Position numbers and translations under genes: made by a program
DNA from: JACDER01 sp963842575
GTDB lineage: Bacteria; Actinomycetota; Thermoleophilia; Gaiellales; Gaiellaceae
DNA: 64,000 nucleotides
Direction: 5' to 3'
Assembly: GCA_963842575.1 (NCBI GenBank)
Contig: CAWJGS010000004.1
Location: forward strand, 372,001 to 436,000
Shown here: positions 50,448 through 58,171 of the stretch, piece after piece
Layout of the letters: every line of letters begins with the position of its first letter
Numbering within the stretch: position 1 is the stretch's first letter
The notes under the pieces: generated by a model
The model's input: only the letters and a program-made list of their open reading frames with translations
Told to the model about the DNA's origin: nothing
Databases searched by the model: none

Positions 50448-51405
50448 CGTCATGCGCCGCGGCGGCCGAGCGTGCCGCCCGGTTCGGGCTCGGAAGCTCG
50501 GCGGCTCGGCGAAGGCCGTCCGCGATCGCGGCGACGTCCTGGGGGTCGACGAGGACGCCCGCCGCGGGGATGACGAATTCGGGCGGCCCGCCGACGACCG
50601 TCGCGAGGACGGAGCGCTCGGAGGCCATCGCCTCCAGCAGCGCCTGCCCGAACGGTTCCACGAGACTTGGCTGACAGACGACGTCCGCCGCCTGAATCCA
50701 GCGCCGCACCTCCTCGTGCGGGACGCGGCCGGCAAGCGTGACGCTCGGCCGTCCCTCGAGGGCGGCGCGAAGCGGGCCGTCGCCGACGAACGCGAGCCTC
50801 GCTCCTTCCAGTTGCGAAAACGCCTCTGCGAGGCGGACGACGTTCTTCCGCTCGTCGAGCGAGCCGACGCACAGATAAGCGGGGCCGTCGCCGTCCCAGC
50901 CGAGCGCGGCGCGCGCCTCGGCCTGGTCGCCGCCGCGAAAGCGCTCGAGGTCGACACCGCAGTCGACCACCTTCACCTTGCCGAGCGCGCTCGGGACGCG
51001 CGCCTCGAGCTCGCGGCGCAGGTAGTGAGAGACGGCGATCACGCTGTGCGCGCGGCGGACGACGGCTTCGGTGGCCGTCTTGACGCCGCGGACCGTGCCG
51101 ACGTTGCGGACGTCGCGGCCGTGGGCGGTGACGACGAGAGGGGCGCGCGAGGCGAGGTCGGCGATGAGACCGGTGGGGACGAGGTAGTGGGCGTAAACGA
51201 CGTCCGGCTTCGTGCGGCGGGCGACGGCGCGGGCTTCGCGGAAGAGCTTCAGGTACTTGGCGCGTCCCCCTCCGCGGCTGGTCAGGACGGCCAGGTCGAG
51301 CTCGTGGCCGCGGCGCCCGAGAGCGTCGACGAGCGGGACGAGAAACGCGCCGTGGTCGGGATCGTCCGGCCCCGGCCACATCTGCGAGACGAAGAGGATC
51401 CTCAC
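50383..51405 (-). CDS. GT4 family glycosyltransferase
   Basis: 340 residues from GTG 51405. RILFVSQMWPGPDDPDHGAF, VVTAHGRDVRNV, YLCVGSLDERKNVVRLAEA and VEPFGQALLEAMASERS (EX7E) give a GT4 enzyme of the PimA/teichuronic-acid type. It stands alone on the minus strand, separated from the polysaccharide operons by secG; it may make an envelope glycolipid rather than the main polymer. A weak CAGAGT lies seven bases before the start. Confidence 0.88.
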   Translation of the reverse strand: MRILFVSQMWPGPDDPDHGAFLVPLVDALGRRGHELDLAVLTSRGGGRAKYLKLFREARAVARRTKPDVVYAHYLVPTGLIADLASRAPLVVTAHGRDVRNVGTVRGVKTATEAVVRRAHSVIAVSHYLRRELEARVPSALGKVKVVDCGVDLERFRGGDQAEARAALGWDGDGPAYLCVGSLDERKNVVRLAEAFSQLEGARLAFVGDGPLRAALEGRPSVTLAGRVPHEEVRRWIQAADVVCQPSLVEPFGQALLEAMASERSVLATVVGGPPEFVIPAAGVLVDPQDVAAIADGLRRAAELPSPNRAARSAAAAHDVNFQAARIEEILEQAARGRRA

Positions 51406-51493
51406 GCGCAGAACTCTGACGCTTCCGGCACGCCCTGGTGACGGTTTCGCGGCGCCGCCGGGGATACGCTGACAGCGGGTGGCGGGCGGAACG

Positions 51494-51518
51494 ACTTCCC
51501 CACCCAGGGTGGGGAAGT
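51494..51518 (-). terminator. GC-rich perfect hairpin after the nitroreductase genes
   Basis: Twelve-base arms (ACTTCCCCACCC and its complement) around a central A, just beyond the stop at 51526. No T-tract follows on either strand, so it is a candidate terminator or RNA-stabilising hairpin rather than a classical intrinsic terminator. The rest of the 120-base gap (51406-51525) shows nothing else. Confidence 0.45.
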
Positions 51519-51525
51519 GCGGGGA

Positions 51526-52164
51526 TCAGCCCGGGCGGCCGGCACGCGGGCCGATTGCGACCATGAGCAGCGGGGACAGATCCGTCCCCAGCAGCTTCGA
51601 GACCTCCTCGTCGTAGAACGTCGAGGCGGCCGCGCCCCAGCCGTGCATGAACGCGCCGATCTGCAGCCGGCCCGCGCGGATGCCGGCCTCGAGCTGCGCC
51701 CACCGGTACCCGCGGTCGCCGAGGTCGGCGACGACCTGCTCGAGATCCGCCATCTGCCACACATCGAACGCGGCCTGCGCGGGATGGTCCTGCTCCATCG
51801 CCGCGAACCCGGAAGCCGCCCGAAGCTCGCCCTCGTCCCGCGCCTCGATGAGCTTCAGATCCGCGTCGTACACGCCGGGCTCGAGACCCTCGACCGCGGC
51901 CACGGTGACGAGCTGGGTCACGACGGAGGGAGCGTCCGCGGGGATCGGCCCCTCCGACCACGCCAGCAAGTCGGCGACCTCGTCGCGCGGGAGCGGATCG
52001 GAGCCGAAGCGGCGCACCGACCTGCGCGCTCGAATCGCCGCAACGAGCGCCTCGTCCGGAAGCACCGGTTCCGCGCCGCCCTCCGAGGCACGCCACGACC
52101 GCGCCGCCGCCGCGTCGCGGAGCTCCGACTCGGCCTGTGCCGCCTCTGCCAGCGGATAGGTCAC
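51526..52164 (-). CDS. Nitroreductase-like protein, C-terminal half of a SagB-type pair
   Basis: 212 residues from GTG 52164 (GTGA overlap). IRARRSVRRFGSDPLPRDE is the FMN-phosphate-binding start of nitroreductases; AQAAFDVWQMADLEQVVAD and GAFMHGWGAAAST follow. Such folds work as dimers or tandem domains, oxidising or reducing substrates with FMN. The preceding ORF (52161-52781) carries another nitroreductase-like domain, so the two may be a split form of a tandem SagB/ThcOx-type dehydrogenase. Last gene before the hairpin at 51494-51518. Confidence 0.72.
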   Translation of the reverse strand: MTYPLAEAAQAESELRDAAAARSWRASEGGAEPVLPDEALVAAIRARRSVRRFGSDPLPRDEVADLLAWSEGPIPADAPSVVTQLVTVAAVEGLEPGVYDADLKLIEARDEGELRAASGFAAMEQDHPAQAAFDVWQMADLEQVVADLGDRGYRWAQLEAGIRAGRLQIGAFMHGWGAAASTFYDEEVSKLLGTDLSPLLMVAIGPRAGRPG

Positions 52165-52781
52165 GACCCCAACCCAACCACCGCGAGCGCGTACTCGCCC
52201 ACACCGTCGACTCCGAGCAGATCGTTCAGCTCACCGTCGGCGAAGGCTGTGTACAGGCGCGGCTCCAGCCCGCGCGCGGCCGCGAGCGCGAGCAGGTTGG
52301 CGAGCATCGTCCCCGCGTCCCACCAGACGTGCCGGTAGCCGCGCTCCAGGTACTTCCAGCCGGTGCGCGCGTGCAGGCCGGTGAGGACGAGGAACGTCTC
52401 CGCGTCCGCGCCGGCCGCCGCAGCGACGACGGCACGCGCATCGCCGTCCTCGACACGGACGAACCCCGGGGTCAACGCGTCGAACGAGTACAAGCCGTCC
52501 CGCGCAGCCACGTACGCCTCGACCGGAAAGAGACCGCCGGCGCTCGAGTAGGCGCGCCAGTGGATCGTCCCGCCACCGTAGTCGCGGCCCTTCTGCGAGC
52601 GGACGATCCCGGCACCGTCCTGCAGCAGCGGGCCGGCGACGGAGACGTCCAGCGGCAGCCGCTCGGCGTCACCGTAGTCCTTGAACGGCGGCGGCCGGTC
52701 GCCGACGAGACGCTGCTCGTCCTCGTCGGTGCCGCCGGCGCGAACGTCCGTCGCGCGGTGGTAGCGGAGCGCGGCGCTCAC
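52161..52781 (-). CDS. Nitroreductase/SagB-type dehydrogenase-like protein, N-terminal half of a pair
   Basis: 206 residues from GTG 52781, chosen for its GTGA overlap with the mutase stop. VSAALRYHRATD matches the YHxxT start of SagB-type oxidoreductases, followed by IHWRAYSSAGGLFPVEAYV and GYRHVWWDAGTMLANL, FMN-fold elements of the nitroreductase superfamily. Such enzymes oxidise azolines to azoles in peptide natural products, but others act on small molecules and no precursor peptide or cyclodehydratase is seen here. Co-translated with the next gene. Confidence 0.72.
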   Translation of the reverse strand: MSAALRYHRATDVRAGGTDEDEQRLVGDRPPPFKDYGDAERLPLDVSVAGPLLQDGAGIVRSQKGRDYGGGTIHWRAYSSAGGLFPVEAYVAARDGLYSFDALTPGFVRVEDGDARAVVAAAAGADAETFLVLTGLHARTGWKYLERGYRHVWWDAGTMLANLLALAAARGLEPRLYTAFADGELNDLLGVDGVGEYALAVVGLGS

Positions 52782-54352
52782 GCGCGCTGCGCGTCGTACG
52801 TCGAGAACTCCGCGCGGAGCTCCTCGCAGATCTCGCCGACGGTGCAGCGGACGCGGAGGGCGTCGCGCATGGCGTGAAGGAGGTTCTCGCCCGTCCCGGC
52901 AACGCGCCGCACCTCCTGCAGCGCGGCCGCGGCCGCCGCGGCGTCGCGCTCGGCCCGCACGCGCGCGGTGCGCTCGAGCTGGCGCTCCTCCGCCGCGGGG
53001 TCGAGCCGGTGCAGCTCGATCGGCCCGTCCCCGTCCTCGGCGAAGCGGTTGACGCCGACGAGCACGCGCTCGCCGGACTCGACCTCGGCCTGGTAGCGGA
53101 AAGCCGCCTCCTCGATCTCGCGCTGCACGAACCCCTGCTCGATCGCCGCGACCGCACCGCCCAGCTCGTCGATCCGCTCGATCAGCTCGCGGGCGTGCTC
53201 CTCCAGTTCGTTCGTCATCGCCTCGATGAAGTACGCGCCGCCGAGCGGGTCGGCCGTGTCCGTCCCGCCCGCTTCGGCGGCGAGGATCTGCTGCGTCCGC
53301 AGCGCGATGCGTGCCGAGCGCTCGGTCGGAAGCGCCAGTGCCTCGTCGAACCCGTTCGTGTGGATGGACTGCGCGCCGCCGCACACCGCGGACAGCGCCT
53401 GCACCGCGACCCGCACGATGTTGTTCTCCGGCTGCTGCGCGGTCAGGGTCGAGCCGCCTGTCTGCGCGTGGAAGCGCAGCGCCTGCGCCTTCGGATTGGT
53501 CGCGCCGAAACGGTCGCGCATGATTCCCGCCCACATCCGCCGGGCCGCGCGGAACTTCGCGATCTCCTGGAAGAAGTGGTTGTGCGCGTTGAAGAAGAAG
53601 GAGAGGCGCGCACCGAACTCGTCCGGCGAGAGCCCAGCGTCCACGGCCGCCTGGCAGTACGCGATCCCGTTCGCGAGCGTGAAGGCGAGCTCCTGCGCGG
53701 CGGTCGCCCCCGCTTCGCGGATGTGGTACCCGGAGATCGAGATCGTGTTGATGAGCGGCAGCCGCTCGTGGCAGTAGGCGAACACGTCGGTCGTGATCCG
53801 CATCGACGGCCGCGGCGGGAAGATGTAGTTCCCGCGCGCGCAGTACTCCTTGAGGATGTCGTTCTGCACCGTTCCGCGCAGCTCCGAGCCGGGAACGCCC
53901 TGCTCCTCCGCGACGAGCTCGTACAGGAGCAGGAGGAGCGCGGCCGGCGCGTTGATCGTCATGGAGGTCGAGACGCGGTCGAGCGGGATGCCCTCGAACA
54001 GCAGCTCCATGTCGGCGAGCGAGTCGATCGCGACGCCGGTCCGCCCCACCTCGCCGGCGGCGCGCGCGTCGTCCGAGTCGTACCCGAGCTGCGTCGGCAG
54101 GTCGAAAGCGACGGAGAGCCCGGTCTGCCCGCGCTCGAGCAGGTAGCGAAAGCGCGCGTTCGTCTCTTCGGCGGAGGCAAAGCCGGCGTACTGGCGGATC
54201 GTCCACGGCCGGCCGCGGTACATGTCCGGGTACGGCCCGCGCGTGAACGGGAACTCCCCGGGGAGCTCCGGCTCGACCTCGACGTCGTCCGCGGTATAGA
54301 CGGGCTCGATCTCTATGCCGGAGTCGGTCTCACGGCCTTCGGTAGTCGCCAT
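52778..54352 (-). CDS. Methylmalonyl-CoA mutase, large catalytic subunit without B12 domain
   Basis: 524 residues; TIM-barrel subunit only. Substrate-selecting residues agree with methylmalonyl-CoA mutase rather than isobutyryl-CoA mutase: Tyr55 in TIRQYAGF and Arg185 in PSMRI; the catalytic His210 is in ISGYHIREAG. The cobalamin-binding domain (~130 residues) is absent, so a separate B12 subunit must be encoded elsewhere. It interconverts succinyl-CoA and (R)-methylmalonyl-CoA. TACGAT seven bases before ATG 54352 gives it its own promoter, 21 bases after the MarR gene. Confidence 0.92.
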   Translation of the reverse strand: MATTEGRETDSGIEIEPVYTADDVEVEPELPGEFPFTRGPYPDMYRGRPWTIRQYAGFASAEETNARFRYLLERGQTGLSVAFDLPTQLGYDSDDARAAGEVGRTGVAIDSLADMELLFEGIPLDRVSTSMTINAPAALLLLLYELVAEEQGVPGSELRGTVQNDILKEYCARGNYIFPPRPSMRITTDVFAYCHERLPLINTISISGYHIREAGATAAQELAFTLANGIAYCQAAVDAGLSPDEFGARLSFFFNAHNHFFQEIAKFRAARRMWAGIMRDRFGATNPKAQALRFHAQTGGSTLTAQQPENNIVRVAVQALSAVCGGAQSIHTNGFDEALALPTERSARIALRTQQILAAEAGGTDTADPLGGAYFIEAMTNELEEHARELIERIDELGGAVAAIEQGFVQREIEEAAFRYQAEVESGERVLVGVNRFAEDGDGPIELHRLDPAAEERQLERTARVRAERDAAAAAAALQEVRRVAGTGENLLHAMRDALRVRCTVGEICEELRAEFSTYDAQRA

Positions 54353-54359
54353 GCGTGGG

Positions 54360-54365
54360 ATCGTA
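54360..54365 (-). promoter_or_regulatory. Leaderless -10 element TACGAT for the mutase gene
   Basis: TACGAT on the minus strand seven bases before ATG 54352, in the 21-base gap after the MarR gene. Confidence 0.55.
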
Positions 54366-54373
54366 CGCCTCAG

Positions 54374-54820
54374 TCAGTCGGCGCCGAGCGCCCGGAGCGC
54401 GACGCGCACGCGACGGACGGCCTGCTCGTGCTCGTCAAGCCGGCCGCCGAGGGCCTCGTCGATCTGCGAGAGCACCCGCCGGAAGACGGGGATCCCGCGG
54501 TCGAAGATGTCCTGGCCCGCCGGCGTGAGGGTGAGGAGCGTCGAGCGCCCGTCACGCGGGTTCGGTTCCTCGCGCACGTGCCCCCGCTCGATCAGGCGCG
54601 CGACCAGGTCGCGGACAGTCGTCCGCCGCACGCCCATCGCCTCGGTGAGCCGCGTTCTCGTCACGGGCTGCAGCGTCCCGATGAAGGAGACCGGCCCGTA
54701 TTCGTCGGGATCGACTCCCTCCGCGGTCAGCGCCCGCCGCGTGAGCTCCCACCCATAGCGAGCCGCCACGAGAAGCTCGTTGACGATGGCTCCGCGGACG
54801 ATCGGCTCGGTCTCGGCCAT
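54374..54820 (-). CDS. MarR family transcriptional regulator
   Basis: 148 residues from ATG 54820. The alternative ATG at 54832 is rejected because it lies inside the TATGAT hexamer that stands seven bases before 54820. The winged helix-turn-helix is TRTRLTEAMGVRRTTVRDLVARLIERGHV followed by the wing ending in DGRSTLLTLTPAG (the first motif is split here as TRTRLTEAMGVRR and TTVRDLVARLIERGHV). MarR proteins bind palindromes as dimers and release them on small-ligand binding. Its place between the NHL gene and the mutase, and the palindrome at 55930-55949, suggest local control. Confidence 0.88.
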   Translation of the reverse strand: MAETEPIVRGAIVNELLVAARYGWELTRRALTAEGVDPDEYGPVSFIGTLQPVTRTRLTEAMGVRRTTVRDLVARLIERGHVREEPNPRDGRSTLLTLTPAGQDIFDRGIPVFRRVLSQIDEALGGRLDEHEQAVRRVRVALRALGAD

Positions 54821-54827
54821 CGCCGCG

Positions 54828-54833
54828 ATCATA
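54828..54833 (-). promoter_or_regulatory. Leaderless -10 element TATGAT for the MarR gene
   Basis: TATGAT on the minus strand seven bases before ATG 54820. It is overlapped by ATAG-N5-CTAT (54831-54843), a short imperfect copy of the larger operator at 55930-55949. Confidence 0.5.
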
Positions 54834-54839
54834 GGAGCG

Positions 54840-55928
54840 CTATCCGCGGACGACCGGGATGAGCTTGCCCGTGGACGGATCCAGGAGCCCGATCCGCTTG
54901 TCCTCCCACTGGTTCACGTACACCGCGCCGTCGGCGGAGACCGCGACGCCGTTTGCGGTTGCGGACTCGAGGATGCGCGTGGTCACGCCGGCGGGAGTCG
55001 TGCGGGTGACGCCGCCGCCGGCCCCGTCGCGGACGACGTCGGCCGAGTAGATGCTCCCGTCCGGCCCCACCGCGAGCGACACCGTGATGCCGACGTCGCC
55101 GCCGAAGGTCGTGATCCGCCCGGTGGCGAGGTCGACCCTGCGTATGCGACGGTTCTCCGTGTCGGCGATGTAGAGCGCCCCGTCCTTGCCGATGGCGATC
55201 GAGTGCGGGTGGAAGATCTGGGCCGCGGTCGCGGGGCCTCCGTCTCCGCTGTAGCCCTCCGTGCCGTTCCCGGCCACGGTGGTCACCGTGCCGTTCGGGG
55301 CAACCTTCCTGATCCAGCCCACGTACTGCGCGACGTACAGGTTCCCCGCCGCGTCCACCGCGACCGCGCTCGCGTCCATCGGCGGCGTCAACGGCGTGAG
55401 CGCCGTCCCGTCGAGGCGATAGACCACGCCGTCGCGCCCGGCGCCATAGACGGTCTCGCCGGCGACGTAGACGTGGAAGAAACCCGGACCGTCGGCGATC
55501 TTCGCGGCGCGGGCATGCGCGATGCGCAGGAGCGGCGCCGCGCGCAGCTGGCCGACGACGAGCGACCCGGCCGGCTCTGCCGCGATGGTGATCGGATCTT
55601 CGACGAGCGTGTCCTTCGGGACGTCGACGGCGACCGTGCCGAGCCGCGCCGTTCGCTTGCCGGCCTTGACCGCAATCCGCCATTCGCCGGCAAAGGGGAA
55701 CCGCACCTGCGCCTGGTACCGACCCCGTTTCTTCAGCGGTTTCAAGCGAACGTTCAACGTGTCGGGCCCGGTCGCCCGCAGGGTCGCGCGAGTCGGCGGC
55801 GCCACGGTGACGACGGCGCGCCAGGGAGTGCCCTTGATCGCCGTCCGGGGAAGCGAGACGACGTGCACCCTCGGCGCGGGAGCGGCACCGAGGGCGATCA
55901 CGAAGAGGAGAGAAACCGCTTTGATCAT
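54840..55928 (-). CDS. Secreted NHL-repeat beta-propeller protein
   Basis: 362 residues. Signal peptide (MIKAVSLLFVIALGAAP), a beta-rich N-terminal domain (~20-100: PWRAVVTVAPPTRATLRATG), then NHL blades such as DASAVAVDAAGNLYVAQYVG, PHSIAIGKDGALYIADTEN and RRIRRVDLATGRITTFGG. NHL propellers bind ligands or act in lyases and serine-type hydrolases; no catalytic residues stand out. Promoter and operator lie directly upstream. It precedes the MarR gene by 19 bases and may be the first gene of a unit running to 51526. Confidence 0.85.
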   Translation of the reverse strand: MIKAVSLLFVIALGAAPAPRVHVVSLPRTAIKGTPWRAVVTVAPPTRATLRATGPDTLNVRLKPLKKRGRYQAQVRFPFAGEWRIAVKAGKRTARLGTVAVDVPKDTLVEDPITIAAEPAGSLVVGQLRAAPLLRIAHARAAKIADGPGFFHVYVAGETVYGAGRDGVVYRLDGTALTPLTPPMDASAVAVDAAGNLYVAQYVGWIRKVAPNGTVTTVAGNGTEGYSGDGGPATAAQIFHPHSIAIGKDGALYIADTENRRIRRVDLATGRITTFGGDVGITVSLAVGPDGSIYSADVVRDGAGGGVTRTTPAGVTTRILESATANGVAVSADGAVYVNQWEDKRIGLLDPSTGKLIPVVRG

Positions 55929-55929
55929 G

Positions 55930-55949
55930 ATAGGGCGATCTCGCCCTAT
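55930..55949 (-). promoter_or_regulatory. Perfect inverted-repeat operator between -10 and start codon
   Basis: ATAGGGCGA and its complement TCGCCCTAT separated by two bases. It begins next to the -10 hexamer and ends just before ATG 55928, so a bound dimer would block transcription and translation of the NHL gene. Candidate site for the MarR protein encoded downstream. Confidence 0.65.
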
Positions 55950-55977
55950 TTATGGCGGATTCGCCTCACTTTGTCAA
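55949..55977 (-). promoter_or_regulatory. Sigma-70-type promoter TTGACA-N17-CATAAA for the NHL gene
   Basis: On the minus strand, TTGACA (55977-55972), a 17-base spacer and CATAAA (55954-55949). It has the best -35/-10 pair in the window and a short leader of about 14 bases. Confidence 0.72.
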
Positions 55978-55978
55978 G

Positions 55979-55984
55979 TACGCT
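55979..55984 (+). promoter_or_regulatory. Leaderless -10 element TACGCT for the MoaD-MoaE fusion gene
   Basis: TACGCT six bases before GTG 55991 and next to the divergent -35 at 55972-55977. It supports GTG 55991 rather than ATG 55952, which would lie in the other promoter. Confidence 0.5.
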
Positions 55985-55990
55985 CAAACG

Positions 55991-56623
55991 GTGATCCGTG
56001 TTCGCGTCTTCGCGGGCCTGCGCGAGCGGGCGGGCTGGTCGGAGAAAGAGCTCGAGGATGTCAAGCGAGTCGCGGACGTCTGGCCCGCGCTCGGGCTCGG
56101 CGACGAGCCGCCCGGTCTTCTCTACGCCGTCAACCGGGAATACGCGGAGCCGGACCGCGAGCTCGCCGACGGCGACGAGGTGGCCGTCATCCCGCCGGTC
56201 TCCGGCGGCGCTTCCTTTCGGTTGAGCGACGAGCCGCTCTCGCTCGACGCGGCCGCGGCCGAAGTAGCGGACGATCGCGCGGGCGCAATCGCCACCTTCG
56301 TTGGCACGACCCGCATCGACTCACGCGGCCGCACGGTGCGCTACCTGGAATACGAGGCGTACCCGGGCATGGCCGAGGAGGTCATGGAACGGATCGCGCA
56401 GGATCTGCGGTCGAAGTACGAGCTCTGCGACGTGGCGATCCATCACCGCGTGGGCCGGGTCGGAATCGGCGAGACGAGCGTGGTCATCGCCGTCTCGGCG
56501 CCGCACCGGCAGGACGCCCTCGCCGCCTGCAAGGAGGCGATCGACACGCTCAAGGAGACCGTGCCGCTGTGGAAGAAGGAGGTCTACGAGGGCGGCGAGG
56601 AGTGGATCGGTAGAGGCAGCTAA
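55991..56623 (+). CDS. moaX: MoaD-MoaE fusion, molybdopterin synthase
   Basis: 210 residues from GTG 55991. Residues 1-73 are a MoaD ubiquitin-like fold ending in PPVSGG (Gly72-Gly73), the diglycine that carries the thiocarboxylate sulfur. Residues ~80-205 are MoaE: ATFVGTTR, HHRVGRVGIGE and PLWKKEVYE with the catalytic lysines. The complex puts the dithiolene sulfurs on precursor Z in molybdenum cofactor synthesis. The same fusion order is known in mycobacterial MoaX, which is cut after the diglycine; cleavage after Gly73 is expected here too. Confidence 0.9.
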   Translation: MIRVRVFAGLRERAGWSEKELEDVKRVADVWPALGLGDEPPGLLYAVNREYAEPDRELADGDEVAVIPPVSGGASFRLSDEPLSLDAAAAEVADDRAGAIATFVGTTRIDSRGRTVRYLEYEAYPGMAEEVMERIAQDLRSKYELCDVAIHHRVGRVGIGETSVVIAVSAPHRQDALAACKEAIDTLKETVPLWKKEVYEGGEEWIGRGS

Positions 56624-58098
56624 CCCTGCGGGGTATGGCGCAGCGTGAAGGTCGTCTGTTCTTCGAAGGTCGCGTTCGCGCCACCGGGATCCGGCGCTGT
56701 GCGGTCATAACTCTTGGTGGCCACGACGGCGCCGCCCACCCAGTTCCAGTCCCTGATCGCGAACACGCCCGTCGTCGCCATCTCGTTGGTGTGGAGGTAG
56801 TACCAGATCGGGAAGTACGTGTAGCCATTCGGCGCAGCCTGGCCCGCACAGGAGACGGTCGACTCGATTTGGCCGGGCATCATCGTGAGCGTCACCTCGT
56901 GCAGCGCTACGTCGATGTCGAGATCCGAGACGACGAGCGGATTCGTCCCGTGACCGCTGGCAGGACTACAGGCACTGTGCCCGCCGCCGATCAGCTCGAG
57001 CGTCGCCTGGCCCGTGATGTGGCTGAGATCGTCGCTCGGCGCAAGCTGGATGGTCGCTCGAACGTGACTGTCCGCGAATGCGCCGGTCACGCGGACGCCG
57101 GTGTGGCTGTCGTAGTCGAGCTCGAAGCGCGCACAGCGCAGGATCCGCTCGACCGCCGAGCCGCCCGTCAGCTCGATTCCGAGCAGCTGCGCCGTCCGCT
57201 CGATCGTCGTGAGCTGCGTCAGCTGCGTCAGGTCGTGGTTCGCGCACTTCTGTGAGGCAGCGTCCAGCGCGTGCTGAAGGATCCTCGGGAGGAAATCGAA
57301 GATCTCGTCGCGCTCCTCCGTGAAGTCCGACCCGAGCCCGAGCAGCTCGACCTCGCGGAGGAGGCCGAAAGCCTGGTTGAGCGCCGCCCCGACGACCGCG
57401 TCGTTCGTCACCGCTTGCTGGAGCAGGGGGCGAACTGTGGACGTGTACCGCACTTTCAGCGCCGCGATTGCGGCAGGGATGCTCGAGTAGGCGGAAGCGG
57501 GGCCAGTCACCGCGCCGACGCCCGAGAAATGCGTGACGCGCATGGTCACGGTCGAGCCCGACCGGGTGGACGGATAGCGCGATAGGGCCTTGCCCGCGGC
57601 GAACCAGGCGATCCCCTTCGCGCCGGCGCCGCCAACGAAGGAGACGGTTGCGGGATGCTCGAGCGCCAGCCCCTCGGGCCCGAACTGGACACCCCCGCCG
57701 AGCTTCAACCCCTTGGGCAACCCACGCAGCGAATCGATGGGTGTCAGCGAGATCGTCGTATCGCTTGCAAGCGCGCCGGCCGGGACGGACAGCGTGAGGG
57801 CGGAACCGTCGGCTTCGTGCGCCGTGACCGTTCCGCCCGCCTTCCCGACGACGACGCTCGCGGAGTGCGTCGAGTCGAGTGAGAGCGACACGTTCAGCAC
57901 CTTCGGTGCCGGCTTGGGCTTCGGCTTCGGCTTCGGCTTCGTGCAAACGCGGACGCGCTTGATCTTGCCGTGCACCTTCTTCTTGACGAAGTGGCAGCGC
58001 TTCTTGGCCGTGGCGGTGCCGGACGCGCCCGCGCCGACGACACCGGCGCCGAGCAGCACGGCAATCGCAAGCGCGAGGATGATCGACCCCTTCTTCAT
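56620..58098 (-). CDS. Secreted protein with Lys-Pro linker and ZU5-like domain
   Basis: 492 residues. Signal peptide (MKKGSIILALAIAVLLGAG), a basic stretch with cysteines (KKRCHFVKKK, RVCTKPK), the linker KPKPKPKPKPAPK, then a ZU5-like beta domain (GGTVTAHEADGSALTLSVPAG, TISLTPIDSLRGLP). The remaining ~300 residues are of unknown fold and contain six cysteines that could pair. The Lys-Pro linker suggests attachment to or passage through the cell wall. SD-like GGGAG precedes the ATG, so the mRNA has a leader. Overlaps the MoaD-MoaE gene by four bases at the 3' end. Confidence 0.75.
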   Translation of the reverse strand: MKKGSIILALAIAVLLGAGVVGAGASGTATAKKRCHFVKKKVHGKIKRVRVCTKPKPKPKPKPAPKVLNVSLSLDSTHSASVVVGKAGGTVTAHEADGSALTLSVPAGALASDTTISLTPIDSLRGLPKGLKLGGGVQFGPEGLALEHPATVSFVGGAGAKGIAWFAAGKALSRYPSTRSGSTVTMRVTHFSGVGAVTGPASAYSSIPAAIAALKVRYTSTVRPLLQQAVTNDAVVGAALNQAFGLLREVELLGLGSDFTEERDEIFDFLPRILQHALDAASQKCANHDLTQLTQLTTIERTAQLLGIELTGGSAVERILRCARFELDYDSHTGVRVTGAFADSHVRATIQLAPSDDLSHITGQATLELIGGGHSACSPASGHGTNPLVVSDLDIDVALHEVTLTMMPGQIESTVSCAGQAAPNGYTYFPIWYYLHTNEMATTGVFAIRDWNWVGGAVVATKSYDRTAPDPGGANATFEEQTTFTLRHTPQG

Positions 58099-58158
58099 CC
58101 GTCTCCCGGCGCGTAGAGTGCCCGCGTTTTAGGGAAACCGCAAGAGGCTCGGCCCAGC

Positions 58159-58164
58159 TACCGT
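58159..58164 (+). promoter_or_regulatory. Leaderless -10 element TACCGT for the M50 protease gene
   Basis: TACCGT seven bases before GTG 58172. Confidence 0.5.
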
Positions 58165-58171
58165 TGACGGC

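Noticed and set aside
52161..52781. Thiazole/oxazole-modified peptide cluster because of SagB similarity
   Set aside because: No YcaO cyclodehydratase, E1-like partner or small precursor peptide is seen in the flanking genes.
52778..54352. Isobutyryl-CoA or 2-hydroxyisobutyryl-CoA mutase large subunit
   Set aside because: Tyr55 (TIRQYAGF) and Arg185 (PSMRI) match methylmalonyl-CoA mutase; the isobutyryl enzymes have Phe and Gln at these positions.
54820..54832. ATG 54832 as the MarR start
   Set aside because: It lies inside the TATGAT hexamer that is correctly spaced for ATG 54820.
55952..55991. ATG 55952 as the start of the MoaD-MoaE fusion
   Set aside because: It falls within the divergent promoter; MoaD homology begins at GTG 55991, which has TACGCT six bases upstream.
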